DNA of 64,000 nucleotides. Origin: Diphasiastrum complanatum. Taxonomy: Eukaryota; Streptophyta; Lycopodiopsida; Lycopodiales; Lycopodiaceae. The notes below the pieces were generated by a model. That model saw only the letters and a program-made list of their open reading frames with translations, was not told where the DNA came from and made no database searches. Made by a program: the position numbers and the translations under genes. Within the stretch, counting starts at the first letter, position 1; each line of letters begins with the position of its first letter. Positions 1 through 9,944 of the stretch are shown here, one piece after another. The DNA is taken from positions 3,919,194 to 3,983,193 of the forward strand of contig CM055113.1 of NCBI GenBank assembly GCA_029204225.1, written 5' to 3'.

Positions 1-10
1 TGTCCTAGGT

Positions 11-622
11 TTGCCAGCCAACTATCAGAACGAATGCAAGCGAAATGTGCTTCAAAGCCTCGAGAATGCGTTTCAAATTTCCAAAGCATATGATTCCACA
101 GTGTGTTATCCTTTTGTGTTTAGGATTTGTAAGCAGGATCTAAGGAGCTTCCCTTATAGTGGTACAATGGTGGCATCTATGAAGCAATTTGCACAAATTC
201 CAAGCACTTTGAAAACCAAGAAGGTTAAGAAGTGCAGTCCAGACCAAGCAAAATATTTTGACTAATTAGAACAAGCAGCATCGGAACCCAGGAAGCCGAA
301 GAGAAAGAGATTCAAGAAATCTATGTCCCGAGAAAAGGCTAAAAGAGAGAACCTCTTTTTTGTCTGTAAGAAGCCTGGACATATGATAAAATTTTGTCCA
401 GAAAGGAAGAAAGGGTCTGCTCACATGATTAAAATTCCAGGAGGCAATGGTAAGACTTTGGAAATTAATCTGACTGATTGTGAGTGTGAGTGTTCTTTTA
501 GTACTACTTCTTTCTTGCCTAATGAACTTTTTTGTTTAATTGGCACAGTTAAAGATCAAGAAGTGAGTATTTTATTGGACAGTGGTTCAACTCATAATTC
601 TATTAATTCTTGTCTTGTGTAG
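11..622 (+). pseudogene. gypsy gag C-terminus, zinc knuckle and start of protease (broken)
   Basis: One frame carries the end of gag, a basic linker, a zinc-knuckle-like segment (VCKKPGHMIKFC near 360-400) and the aspartic protease active site DSGSTHN near 577-597. It is interrupted by TAA at 263-265 and TAG at 620-622. The knuckle should be C-x2-C-x4-H-x4-C; the first Cys position reads Phe (TTT), so zinc binding is probably lost. The protease triad Asp-Ser-Gly is present. The TAG at 620 sits where Gln would fit in the family, consistent with CAG to TAG. The frame continues into the next segment, so this is one former polyprotein. Confidence 0.8.
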
Positions 623-631
623 AAACTCAGC

Positions 632-1186
632 TTGGAAACTGAAGCCAACAATCATAGATATAAAGTTTATCTAGCTTCAGGAGCAGAGTTGGAGACTTGG
701 AACGTAAAAGTTTTGAAGCTCCTAGTTTTGGTGCAAAAACACACAAAATTAGTTAATTTTCATGTTTTAGACCTAGCTCGTACTGATTTGATCTTAGGTT
801 ACGAATGGTTATTCAGTAAATCACCTTCTCTTGAGAAGAAGCATGTTCTCACTTTCAAGGAGGGTGCTAAGGTAGTTACATTATTTGGTAGTAATTTTGT
901 ACGTCCGTTGGATCAGATTTCTATAGTTAATAAAATGGAAGCATTGGATTTTTCTGAGTATGAAGTTCTTTCAATTTATGCTATTCCAGCTGTGGATGTT
1001 CCTGAAATGAATCTAAATCGTTGTGAATTCTCAGCAATTCTTAACTCAGTTAATTTAGATCATGAACAAGCAGTGAAAGAACAGATCATAAATGAATTTA
1101 GGGACGTTTTTCCATCTGAATTACCTCATGGTTTACCACCGTCTAGGTCAGTAGACCACATGTTTGAGTTAATTCTAGAAAGTTAA
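632..1186 (+). pseudogene. gypsy protease C-terminal half and RT N-terminal linker (broken)
   Basis: This continues in the same frame as the upstream gag/protease piece. The segment DLILGYEWL (near 784-810) matches the C-terminal hallmark of retroelement aspartic proteases (hydrophobic-hydrophobic-Gly before a Trp). Near 1095-1165 the text FRDVFPSELPHGLPPSRSVDH matches the usual entry into gypsy RT. It ends at TAA (1184-1186), where a Gln codon (CAA) would fit the family, followed in frame by PISRQPYRFS. About 99 bases of this segment (956-1054) recur at the very end of the window. Confidence 0.8.
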
Positions 1187-2028
1187 CCTATCTCTAGACA
1201 ACCTTATAGGTTCTCTTAGAAAGAGGAGACAAAGATTACAAATCAAATAGAAAACTATCTAAGGATGGGACATATACAACCTAGTAAATCACCTTGGGGC
1301 ACTCTTGTTCTTCTTAAAGTGAAGAAAGATGGAGGTTTCTAGATGTGTGTGGATTACAAGGGCCTTAATAAAGTGACTATAAAGAATAAATATCCATTAC
1401 CCAGGATGGATGACCTTGTAGATTGCTTGGGTGGAGCTCGATATTTCACCAAGATAGATCTCAAGACAGGGCACCATCAAATAAGAATTAAGTCAAAAGA
1501 TATCCAAAAGACAGAATTTCATTCTAGATTTGGTCATTATGAATTTCTACTGTTGCCATTTGAATTATCGAATGCTCCAGCAATGTTCCAGCAAATGATA
1601 AACAATTTATTTCGTCCATACTTGTGGTAGTATTCTTAGACAACATTCTCGTTTACAGTGAATTTTTGGTGGAACTTGTAGAACACTTAAAAATTGTCTT
1701 GATGAAGCTCCGTCAGGAGTTACTCTACGCTAAAGAGTCCAAGTGTGAATTCCTTAAGCAAGAGTTGCTTTATCTTGGTCATAAGATCACAGTAAATGGG
1801 ATCAAGATTGATGAGGATAAAATCAAGATTGTGATTGAGTGGCCAATTTCAGAAACTGTGAGGCAGGTAAAGTCTTTTTTAGGTTTTATACTTTTCTTCA
1901 AGAGATTTATTGAGGATTATGCTAAGTTAGCAGCACCGCTTAATAATCTAACAAAAAGAATTGTTAATAAAAAGAAAAAGAGGAATCAACCTAGTCTGCC
2001 TGTTGTTTGGAACGAGGAATTGAATTAG
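1187..2028 (+). pseudogene. gypsy reverse transcriptase (broken)
   Basis: The RT finger and palm text is clear: [20 protein letters not shown] (from 1343), a [12 protein letters not shown] block near 1450-1490, and the active-site box. In-frame TAG codons occur at 1217-1219 and 1340-1342. Around 1618-1625 the frame shifts: the first frame ends FRPYLW-stop, while the next frame resumes [12 protein letters not shown] short deletion there would explain this. The catalytic box should be F-x-D-D; here the second Asp is Asn, so the enzyme would be inactive even without the stops. The segment closes with TAG at 2026-2028. Confidence 0.88.
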
Positions 2029-2287
2029 TGTTTTGAGAAACTTAAAACAATGATTGTTTCAACTCCCGTGTTACAAATTGCAAATCCAGATTTACCTTAC
2101 GTCGTGAGAACAGACGCAAGTAATGTTGCAGTTGGAGCAGTTCTATTACAAATGGATAGGCCACTAGCGTTTGAAAGCAAAAAATTCATTGGTCCTCAGT
2201 TATGTTATACTACGCAGGAAAAAGAATTGTTTGTTGTAGTCCATGCACTTAAAACCTAGAGACACTACTTGTATGGTAGTAAGTTTG
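2029..2287 (+). pseudogene. gypsy RNase H, N-terminal part (split by nested insertion)
   Basis: The frame reads CFEKLKTMIVSTPVLQIANP, then VRTDASNVAVGAVLLQ with the first RNase H Asp, and then TTQEKELFVVVHALKT. TAG at 2257-2259 replaces a codon that is Trp in the family (KTWRHYLYG). Coding text continues to the last base before the nested LTR (2287) and resumes at 15246 with VYTNH. The nest therefore landed inside the RNase H region. Confidence 0.85.
2283..2287. repeat. Target-site duplication GTTTG, left copy
   Basis: GTTTG directly precedes the LTR start TGTGAAAAAT. The same five bases at 15246-15250 directly follow the LTR end TTTTCACA. A 5-bp duplication is standard for copia integration, and RNase H coding text is continuous across the two copies. 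Confidence 0.93.
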
Positions 2288-2941
2288 TGTGAAAAATACA
2301 GATCCTAAGTGGATCTAAACTCCAAGATCATTGGCTTGAATGCTTGCACTCCAAACTACATAAGCTAGGAATTGGCAACACATTCTATGCTACCTAGAAT
2401 GCAAAGAACTTGATCAAAAAGCATTTATCACAAATGGAAACTTCCATAAACATCAAGTGCGGCCCAAAATAGCATTATACAGTCCATAATACATCAGCCT
2501 ATCACTTTTGGAAAGCACCTAAGATCATACACAATAGCTTGAAGACAATACACACAACAATGCTCTCAATGGAGGAAGAAACAATGACAATGATCTATTG
2601 ATCTCAATGAAGCATACAAAAGGTTTCTCCAACCTGTTCTCCACGAATTTCAGCCTAATATAGGTGAGAGAGATGACTCTCTCTCCTCTCTCTAGAACTT
2701 AGGACCCAATTTTAGGACACCAGTAACCTAAAATAGCCAATTTTGGCCTATATGTCCAAATAACATGATTTTAGTGTCATTTAGAAGGTCCCGAAGTTTG
2801 AGACTTCTTCAACATGAAATATATACTAGAATAAAAGTATCTAGGTCTCTTTCACACGTGTGAAAGGTTAGATCCAAAACTATGTACAAAAATTGCCAAT
2901 TTAGGCCTCAAACTAGCTAGGAAATGTTGACAATTTTCACA
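2288..2941 (-). repeat. Copia LTR, subtype I: 3' LTR of outer element
   Basis: It is bounded by TG...CA: on the plus strand TGTGAAAAATAC...GACAATTTTCACA. The internal polypurine tract lies immediately right, so on the minus strand this is the 3' LTR. It pairs with 14592-15245 (same 654-bp length). The U3 half differs from the two subtype II LTRs (8156-8810, 13894-14548), while both ends are shared. It contains the palindrome TTCACACGTGTGAA near 2851-2864. Confidence 0.92.
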
Positions 2942-2951
2942 CTCCCTCTTC
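2942..2951 (-). other. Polypurine tract of outer copia element
   Basis: On the minus strand GAAGAGGGAG sits directly against the LTR start TGTGAAAATTG. The same tract precedes the inner element's 3' LTR at 13884-13893. It primes plus-strand DNA synthesis in LTR retroelements. Confidence 0.85.
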
Positions 2952-2954
2952 AAC

Positions 2955-5900
2955 TTAACTTGCTAGTTTTACAACACTACTTTGCTCCAACCTAAGAATG
3001 ATCTCCATCATGATGATAGATCTCTTTTCAAGTGTTCTAATATGTACAATATGAAGTACAACATAATTGATATAGATAATAGTGCCCATATAGGATGCTT
3101 CACTATTTCTTACATCAATTTTACATAGAATGGTGAACAAGATACATGTAAAAGAACATAGAATAACAATGAAAGGATTCCTCCATGTATCCACCTTTGA
3201 GTTCTCTGTAAAACAGCAGCAAACAAGTTGTAAGTGAAAGTAACCAACAGGTGTTTGCATGCCTCGTCCACATTCCACTATGCCCATAGTGAATGCACCA
3301 TGTATCTCCATGGATGAACCTCCATCACCACCTTGCCTTTGTAGATCTCCAATCCACGAAAGCCCTTGAGTGAATGAATGCAAAAATGATGTGTTCTCTG
3401 TTCCATTTGAATGAGCAAAACCTGAACTTGAAATACTTGAAGTATCTCCACAAGATTTGCATATAACGCTTGATCCTACATTGTCAACAATTTGCCAATT
3501 TGCCAATACTAGGATGCTAGATCTTGAACTTTGCTCAAAAGTAAACATATTGACCACTTCCATATCTTTTGAGATTTGAATGAATGCATGTACTTGATCA
3601 TAAAAACCAGCAATGATAACTATTCCATCTCCAAGATCCAAAAGATGCAAAACTGTGGAACTAGTTTCATTGAATTTTGACAATTCCAACACATTGACAT
3701 GACAATGTTCATACATGAGATTAAACAAGTAAGGTAGAGTAAAAGGACACTTCCTTGCTGCTCCAAGAACCTTACTTGAACCTTCAAGGACCTGTAAAAA
3801 CAGATCCAAGATGCTTTGCCCATGTGGCTCCCCTTTCATGCTTTTGACTAGCTTCCAATTGCTACTTGCCTCTTGGTGTTGATGAAGCAATTCAAGATCA
3901 ACATCTTGATCTTCCAATAAATCATCAAGGACTTTGCATTTATAAACATCTTCAGATCTGAACCTCTGAAGATACTCCCTCTCAAACACATGATTAACAT
4001 CCCACAAGATCTCATCATTGCTTGATTTCAACCTTTCACTATAGTTAGTGAAAACAATGTCACCATCATAAACCAAAAGATAGATTTCTACACTTCTATC
4101 CAACATGAAGTAGAGTAGATGAAGTTGAGTATCAAACCTAATAAAACCATCCCATTTGAGCTCAAACCAAACCTCAACGAGATCTTCCTTGCCTTGAAGA
4201 AACTGCCACTTGAGTTGCTCCATGTAAATATCTTCTTCAAGATCACCATTCAAGAAGGCATTAGTAACATCCATTTGCCACATATCCCAATCATAAAGAG
4301 TTGCAAGAGAGATTAGGATTCGAATAGTTACCATCTTTGCCACGGGTGCAAAGGTCTCATCATAGTCAATACCATATTCTTGAGCATACCCCTTTGCCAC
4401 CAACCTTGCCTTGTACTTGTTGATTGATCCATCTTGATTTGTCTTGATCTTGAAGATCCACTTACAACCAATTGCCTTCTTGTCCTTTGGAAGCTTTACC
4501 AACCTCCATGTGTTGCTTTTGATGAGTGCTTGATGCTCATGATCCATGGCTTGGATCCATTCCTTCTTTTGAATTGCTTCACCTACACAAGTTGGTTCAT
4601 CAAAAGAGGTAAGAAAAGCAAAGTTAGAATTGTCCACCACTTGCTTTCCTTTTTCATCATAGGTTAGCCTTGATGGCTTAGCCCTTTGCCTTTGAGTCTT
4701 CCTTGAAGTTTGCTTTGGAGTGGCATCTCCATCTTCATCCAAGACATCTTGCACATCATGATGATTAGTAGGCACATCAACATCAACATCAACAACATTG
4801 GAAACATTCTCTTCATGAAAGATGACATCCCTACTTATGACAACTTTCTTTGTAGAAGGAATGTACACTTTGTAAGCCTTGCTTACTTCACTATAGCCAA
4901 CAAACACACCCTTCTTTGATGAAGGATCTTCTTTAGTTCTATCATCAAGTGTGATATTGACAAAACATGTACATCCAAAGATCCTACAATGCTTGACACT
5001 CGGCCTTCTACCATAAAGAACCTCATGAGGAGTTTTACCATCCAAGGAAGCACTTGTCCATCTATTACATAGATAGTTAGCACATGCTAAAGCTTCTCCC
5101 CAAAAAGACTTAGCAAGATTAGCATGTAGTCTCATTGCCTTGGCACATTCACAAAGGGTTCTATTCTTCCTCTCGGCCACTCCATTCTGTTGTGGAGTCC
5201 TAGGACTAGACATCTCCCTCTTAATCCCATGTGCTATACAAAAGTCTTTGAACCTATTTGAGGTGTATTCCCCTCCATTATCAGATTTTAAGCATTTGAT
5301 CTTTGTATTGAATTGGTTTTCCATTTCATTCTTGAACTTGACAAATGCAGCAAACACTTCATCCTTACTTTTAAGAAGATAGATCCAAGTATACCTACTA
5401 AAGTCATCAATGAAAGTTGCATACATCTTTGCCCCACCATTGCTAGTTGTACTAGAAGAATGAATATCAGAATGCACAAGTTGAAAAGCTTCTTTAGATC
5501 TAGAAGTAGATCTAGAATAAGCAAGTCTATGAGATTTGGACAAGGCACAATGTTCACAAACACTATTGTTTGCAACAAGACTTTTAGGGAGACCAAGAAC
5601 AAGCTCTTTCTTTGCCATTACCTCCAAAGATTTGAAGTTGGGATGGCCCAACCTCTTGTGCCAAACTTCTTGGTTTGTCAATTGCTCCCTAGCCATACAT
5701 CCTTCATGATTAGAGATCACACATGCATCAAGCTTGAAAAGTTTACCATGCCTCCTACCTTGAGCAATCAAGGATCCACATTTACTTATCAAACATGCAT
5801 CTCCAATGAACTCCACATCAAGTCCTTTGTCAATCATTTGACTTACACTAAGCAAATTCTTAGTGATTGAAGGAATGTACAAAACATTTTCAAGATTTGC

Positions 5901-6983
5901 TTTCCTATTTGTTGAAAGGGAAATAGGAATAGTGCCTATGCCTTTGATGTCACATTGACCATCATTTGCAGTGTAGATGATGTTACCTTCTCCCTCATAA
6001 GACAATAAGGATGTAAAGTATTCCTTATGTCTTGTCATGTGAGATGAGGCTCCACTATCAATCCACCAAGGATCATTATCATCTATGTTGGCTAACAAAC
6101 TTGAAGTCATAACAAGTGATTCACATGTGTTATGTTCTTCCTCATCTATTGTAAGATTTCCTTGCCTCTCTCCTTGCTCTCTTTTCTTCTTATAACATTC
6201 ATTTGCAAAATGACCTTTTATCCCACAATAAAAGCACTTGAACTTTGACTTATTGTTCTTAGTAGAAGAGGAAGAGGAAGAGTGATCATCATGATCAAAG
6301 TTACCACCTTTGGACCATTTCCCTTTGCCTTTACCTTTGCCCTTGAATTTGCCTTTTGTGAAGAAAGCCTCTTCACCTCCACCTTGCAAGGATGCACCAT
6401 CAAGCTTTGATTGCAACCTATGTTCTTCAGCCAATAAGATTTCTTGCAAGTCAACCACACTTGGCAAGACTCTTTGAATGGCAAAACTTTGCACAAGGTT
6501 AGCATGTTCATTTAGCAAACCATTCAACATAACTTGGACTATTTCACCATCTTTTATGTTCTCATCAATGCATGCTAAATCATCACTTAGGGACTTAACT
6601 CTCAAGATAAATGCATGAGCACTTTCACCCTCTCTTTGCCTACTAGAAAATATTTGTCTCCTTAGGGTCAATACCCTAGATGTGGACTTTGATTCAAAGA
6701 GCTTCTTTAAGGCATTCCATGCCTCACTTGCACTTTGACACTTTCCAACTTCCTTGAGAAGTTCATTTGTAACATTCATTTTAATGATATGAAGAGCCCT
6801 TTTGGCCTTCTTATCAAACCTTTGTTGCTCTTGAAGTGTGAGAGGTCTCTCTTCAATTTCTGCAACTATGTCCATGAGTTCATTCAACTCAAGTAAGGAC
6901 TCCATCCTCACTTTCCAAGTAGAGTAGTTTGATGAACTCAACCTTTCACTAGACTCTAGCATGATCCCACCATTGGAAGCCAT
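2955..6983 (-). CDS. Chimeric copia polyprotein: gag-PR-INT-RT fingers fused to a novel ~419-aa tail
   Basis: The frame is 1342 codons, start ATG at 6981-6983 (MASNGGIMLE). Residues 1-923 match the complete polyprotein at 9945-13898 almost exactly; I counted three amino-acid differences. They include the CCHC knuckle (C250, C253, H258, C263), protease DSG (309-311) and integrase D506, D568, E604. After MEQ (residue 923; base about 4214) similarity ends: the YVDD palm and RNase H are absent, replaced by an open 419-codon tail that reconverges with the family only in the last few residues before the polypurine tract. The tail has a short RT-like stretch (IYLLVYDGDIVFT, where YVDD would be) and a hydrophobic run (FIVILCSFTCILFTILC) near the C-terminus. 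It cannot supply RT or RNase H. I do not recognise the tail; it may be captured transcript or highly diverged RT from another element. Confidence 0.85.
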   Translation of the reverse strand: MASNGGIMLESSERLSSSNYSTWKVRMESLLELNELMDIVAEIEERPLTLQEQQRFDKKAKRALHIIKMNVTNELLKEVGKCQSASEAWNALKKLFESKSTSRVLTLRRQIFSSRQREGESAHAFILRVKSLSDDLACIDENIKDGEIVQVMLNGLLNEHANLVQSFAIQRVLPSVVDLQEILLAEEHRLQSKLDGASLQGGGEEAFFTKGKFKGKGKGKGKWSKGGNFDHDDHSSSSSSTKNNKSKFKCFYCGIKGHFANECYKKKREQGERQGNLTIDEEEHNTCESLVMTSSLLANIDDNDPWWIDSGASSHMTRHKEYFTSLLSYEGEGNIIYTANDGQCDIKGIGTIPISLSTNRKANLENVLYIPSITKNLLSVSQMIDKGLDVEFIGDACLISKCGSLIAQGRRHGKLFKLDACVISNHEGCMAREQLTNQEVWHKRLGHPNFKSLEVMAKKELVLGLPKSLVANNSVCEHCALSKSHRLAYSRSTSRSKEAFQLVHSDIHSSSTTSNGGAKMYATFIDDFSRYTWIYLLKSKDEVFAAFVKFKNEMENQFNTKIKCLKSDNGGEYTSNRFKDFCIAHGIKREMSSPRTPQQNGVAERKNRTLCECAKAMRLHANLAKSFWGEALACANYLCNRWTSASLDGKTPHEVLYGRRPSVKHCRIFGCTCFVNITLDDRTKEDPSSKKGVFVGYSEVSKAYKVYIPSTKKVVISRDVIFHEENVSNVVDVDVDVPTNHHDVQDVLDEDGDATPKQTSRKTQRQRAKPSRLTYDEKGKQVVDNSNFAFLTSFDEPTCVGEAIQKKEWIQAMDHEHQALIKSNTWRLVKLPKDKKAIGCKWIFKIKTNQDGSINKYKARLVAKGYAQEYGIDYDETFAPVAKMVTIRILISLATLYDWDMWQMDVTNAFLNGDLEEDIYMEQLKWQFLQGKEDLVEVWFELKWDGFIRFDTQLHLLYFMLDRSVEIYLLVYDGDIVFTNYSERLKSSNDEILWDVNHVFEREYLQRFRSEDVYKCKVLDDLLEDQDVDLELLHQHQEASSNWKLVKSMKGEPHGQSILDLFLQVLEGSSKVLGAARKCPFTLPYLFNLMYEHCHVNVLELSKFNETSSTVLHLLDLGDGIVIIAGFYDQVHAFIQISKDMEVVNMFTFEQSSRSSILVLANWQIVDNVGSSVICKSCGDTSSISSSGFAHSNGTENTSFLHSFTQGLSWIGDLQRQGGDGGSSMEIHGAFTMGIVECGRGMQTPVGYFHLQLVCCCFTENSKVDTWRNPFIVILCSFTCILFTILCKIDVRNSEASYMGTIIYINYVVLHIVHIRTLEKRSIIMMEIILRLEQSSVVKLAS

Positions 6984-8143
6984 GATTCTAATGTTTCTTC
7001 AACTTTTAGGTTCTGTCCTAAAGCACTTAGCACTCACTTTTCTCTCAACAAATGATAGATAAAGAGATCTATGAAGATTTAGGACCCTAAAACACTTCTA
7101 TCTTGAACCTAGATGGTTTCCAAGCATAGAAAGGAAGATTGAAACACATGCAACACTTTGCACACACTAAGAATGGATTACAAAATCAAACCAACCTGAA
7201 CACACTCTTGCTTAAGCTCTCAAACTTTCCAGCAAGTGACCAAATCAAGTTATGGTGTGAAGAGTTACTTGCATTCTTAGAAAATACCCAAAACTAGGAT
7301 GCCAAGATTACCTAGTAATGAACAAACTTGATCAACATATGATCAACACACTAAGATATTGATTCAACCTGTAAAACCACATGTAAACCACACTTCTAAA
7401 AGTTTATAAACTCCAGCAAGTGATAAATACAAGATTTAGAGGTGAATGAATGAGCACACTTAGTGAATCACAAGACTAGCTTCACTATCTTGTCAAATCT
7501 TGGTGTTTAGATGTAGATCTAAGATCACTTCACATGAGAATGTTCCTCAACCTGTTAAGAACCTGAAAACACACTTGCATAATGGTTAACACCTTCCAGC
7601 AAATGCTCCAATCAAATTACATAAGGAGAGTTACTTACATGCTCAACAAAGTACACCAAAATTTATGCCAAAATTGATGACAATCTTTACAATATGCTCT
7701 TCACAATGGAGCTTACAATATGTTCACCCAAAAAAGGGGATCTTTCATCCAAATGGGAGCTTTGCTCAGCCTTTAGGAGAATTACAACTCACTCAAAAGA
7801 GCATTTGTCATCCACTTAAGGAGAAGTTTCATCCACTTAAGGAGAGTGTTCATCCAAGAATGGAGATTGTCAACAGTAGGATTGAAAAGAACATTGTTAG
7901 TATTGAATATGCACAAGCCTCACAATAACAAATGATTAGGTGTTATGATCTGATCCAAAATAGTTTCTTTTCAGCCTCTGATCTTCAATAGACCTGAAAT
8001 ATGCTTTTGATCCACAAGTTCAACTCACAAAACAAAGGTTAGTAAGATTTGATCAACAAAGCAATGCAAAATCATGCTAGAACTTGATCAAACATCCAAA
8101 TATCACCAAAAATGGAATACTTACTGTAAATAGAAGCCAACCA
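6984..8143 (-). other. Untranslated leader of the minus-strand copia copy
   Basis: This is about 1.16 kb between the PBS and the gag start. It is near-identical in inverse orientation to 8816-9944. It holds imperfect internal repeats of the type TTGCTGGA...TTACAGGTT. Open frames inside it (for example 7665-7928 on plus) are antisense to the leader and have no family resemblance. Confidence 0.8.
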
Positions 8144-8155
8144 GCTCTGATACCA
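8144..8155 (-). other. Primer-binding site (initiator Met tRNA)
   Basis: On the minus strand TGGTATCAGAGC directly abuts the LTR end. This is the complement of the 3' end of plant initiator tRNA-Met, the usual copia primer. Confidence 0.93.
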
Positions 8156-8810
8156 TGTGAAAAATACAGATCCTAAGTGGATCTAAACTCCAAGATCATT
8201 GGCTTGAATGCTTGCACTCCAAACTACATAAGCTAGGAATTGGCAACACATTCTATGCTACCTAGAATGCAAAGAACTTGATCAAAAAGCATTTATCACA
8301 AATGGAAACTTCCATAAACATCAAGTGCGGCCCAAAATAGCATTATACAGTCCATAATACATCAGCCTATCAGTTTTGGAAAGCACCTAAGATCATACAC
8401 AATAGCTTGAAGACAATACACACAACAATGCTCTCAATGGAGGAAGAAACAATGACAATGATCTATTGATCTCAATGAAGCATACAAAAGGTTTCTCCAA
8501 CCTGTTCTCCACGACTTCCCTACTATTTATGGATGAGGAAGATGACTCTCTCTCCTCTCTCTAGAAGGTACTTGACCCTAGATATTCCCTATATAGGAAA
8601 AATAGCTAAAAATGGCTTATATGACCAAAATACATCAAAATGGTCTCATTTTGAAGGGTATGAAGTTTGACACTTCATCATACTGAAAAAATACAGTAAA
8701 TAAAAACATTGTGGCCTGGTTCACACGTGTGAAACTCCAGAACCAAAACTATTTACAATTTTAGCCAATTTAGGCCTCAAACTAGCTAGGAAATGTTGAC
8801 AATTTTCACA
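8156..8810 (-). repeat. Copia LTR, subtype II, central copy (inverted 5' LTR of the inner element)
   Basis: 655 bp, TGTGAAAAATAC...GACAATTTTCACA on the plus strand. Its U3 half matches the reverse complement of 13894-14548 rather than the outer LTRs, so it belonged to the inner plus-strand element. It now points the other way and serves as 5' LTR for the minus-strand copy. It is followed by TTCCA (8811-8815), the reverse complement of the inner element's target duplication TGGAA at 14549-14553. Confidence 0.9.
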
Positions 8811-8815
8811 TTCCA
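8811..8815. repeat. Inverted copy of the inner target-site duplication (TTCCA)
   Basis: TTCCA lies directly against the central LTR. The direct copy is TGGAA at 14549-14553, against the inner 3' LTR. A normal insertion gives two direct copies; the inverted relation marks an inversion after insertion. The bases also belong to the leader word ATTCCATTTTTGG, so they are continuous with leader homology. Confidence 0.8.
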
Positions 8816-9944
8816 TTTTTGGTGATATTTGGATGTTTGATCAAGTTCTAGCATGATTTTGCATTGCTTTGTTGATCAAATCTTACTAACCTTTGTTTTG
8901 TGAGTTGAACTTGTGGATCAAAAGCATATTTCAGGTCTATTGAAGATCAGAGGCTGAAAAGAAACTATTTTGGATCAGATCATAACATCTAATCATTTGT
9001 GATTGTGAGGCTTGTGCATATTCAATACTAACAATGTTCTTTTCAATCCTATTGTTGACAATCTCCATTCTTGGATGAACACTCTCCTTAAGTGGATGAA
9101 ACTTCTCCTTAAGTGGATGACAAATGCTCTTTTGAGTGAGTTGTAATTCTCCTAAAGGCTGAGCAAAGCTCCCATTTGGATGAAAGATCCCCTTTTTTGG
9201 GTGAACATATTGTAAGCTCCATTGTGAAGAGCATATTGTAAAGATTTTCATCAATTTTGGCATAATTTTTGGTGTACTTTGTTGAGCATGTAAGTAACTC
9301 TCCTTATGTAATTTGATTGGAGCATTTGCTGGAAGGTGTTAACCATTATGCAAGTGTGTTTTCAGGTTCTTAACAGGTTGAGGAACATTCTCATGTGAAG
9401 TGATCTTAGATCTACATCTAAACACCAAGATTTGACAAGATAGTGAAGCTAGTCTTGTGATTCACTAAGTGTGCTCATTCATTCACCTCTAAATCTTGTA
9501 TTTATCACTTGCTGGAGTTTATAAACTTTTAGAAGTGTGGTTTACATGTGGTTTTACAGGTTGAATCAATATCTTAGTGTGTTGATCATATGTTGATCAA
9601 GTTTGTTCATTACTAGGTAATCTTGGCATCCTAGTTTTGGGTATTTTCTAAGAATGCAAGTAACTCTTCACACCATAACTTGATTTGGTCACTTGCTGGA
9701 AAGTTTGAGAGCTTAAGCAAGAGTGTGTTCAGGTTGGTTTGATTTTGTAATCCATTCTTAGTGTGTGCAAAGTGTTGCATGTGTTTCAATCTTCCTTTCT
9801 ATGCTTGGAAACCATCTAGGTTCAAGATAGAAGTGTTTTAGGGTCCTAAATCTTCATAGATCTCTTTATCTATCATTTGTTGAGAGAAAAGTGAGTGCTA
9901 AGTGCTTTAGGACAGAACCTAAAAGTTGAAGAAACATTAGAATC
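8816..9944 (+). other. Leader of the plus-strand copia copy, lacking PBS
   Basis: It starts within the leader (TTTTTGGTGATATTTGG), so the PBS and first 30-odd bases present on the other copy are missing here. Three loosely repeated modules about 185 bp apart (near 9325, 9508 and 9690) each have TTGCTGGA followed by a GTGTG-rich stretch and a CAGGTT end. Their role is unknown; packaging, translation or splicing signals are possible. Confidence 0.75.

Larger units (their letters stand above)
1..2287 (+). mobile_element. Decayed Ty3/gypsy element, left part (gag-PR-RT-start of RNase H)
   Basis: Plus-strand conceptual translation gives, in order, a gag tail, a zinc-knuckle-like motif, an aspartic protease, reverse transcriptase and the start of RNase H, which is the Ty3/gypsy order. 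The element enters from outside the window and is cut at 2287 by the copia nest. The reading frame resumes at 15246 after the nest. At least seven stops and one frame change break it, so it is dead. Most stops can be read as CAG, CAA or TGG codons changed by a single transition. Confidence 0.9.

Noticed and set aside
7665-9263. Open frames of 87 and 108 codons in the copia leaders (7665-7928 plus, 8937-9263 minus)
   Set aside because: They are mirror images of one another, antisense to each element's leader, and have no motif. Duplication of the leader explains their conservation.
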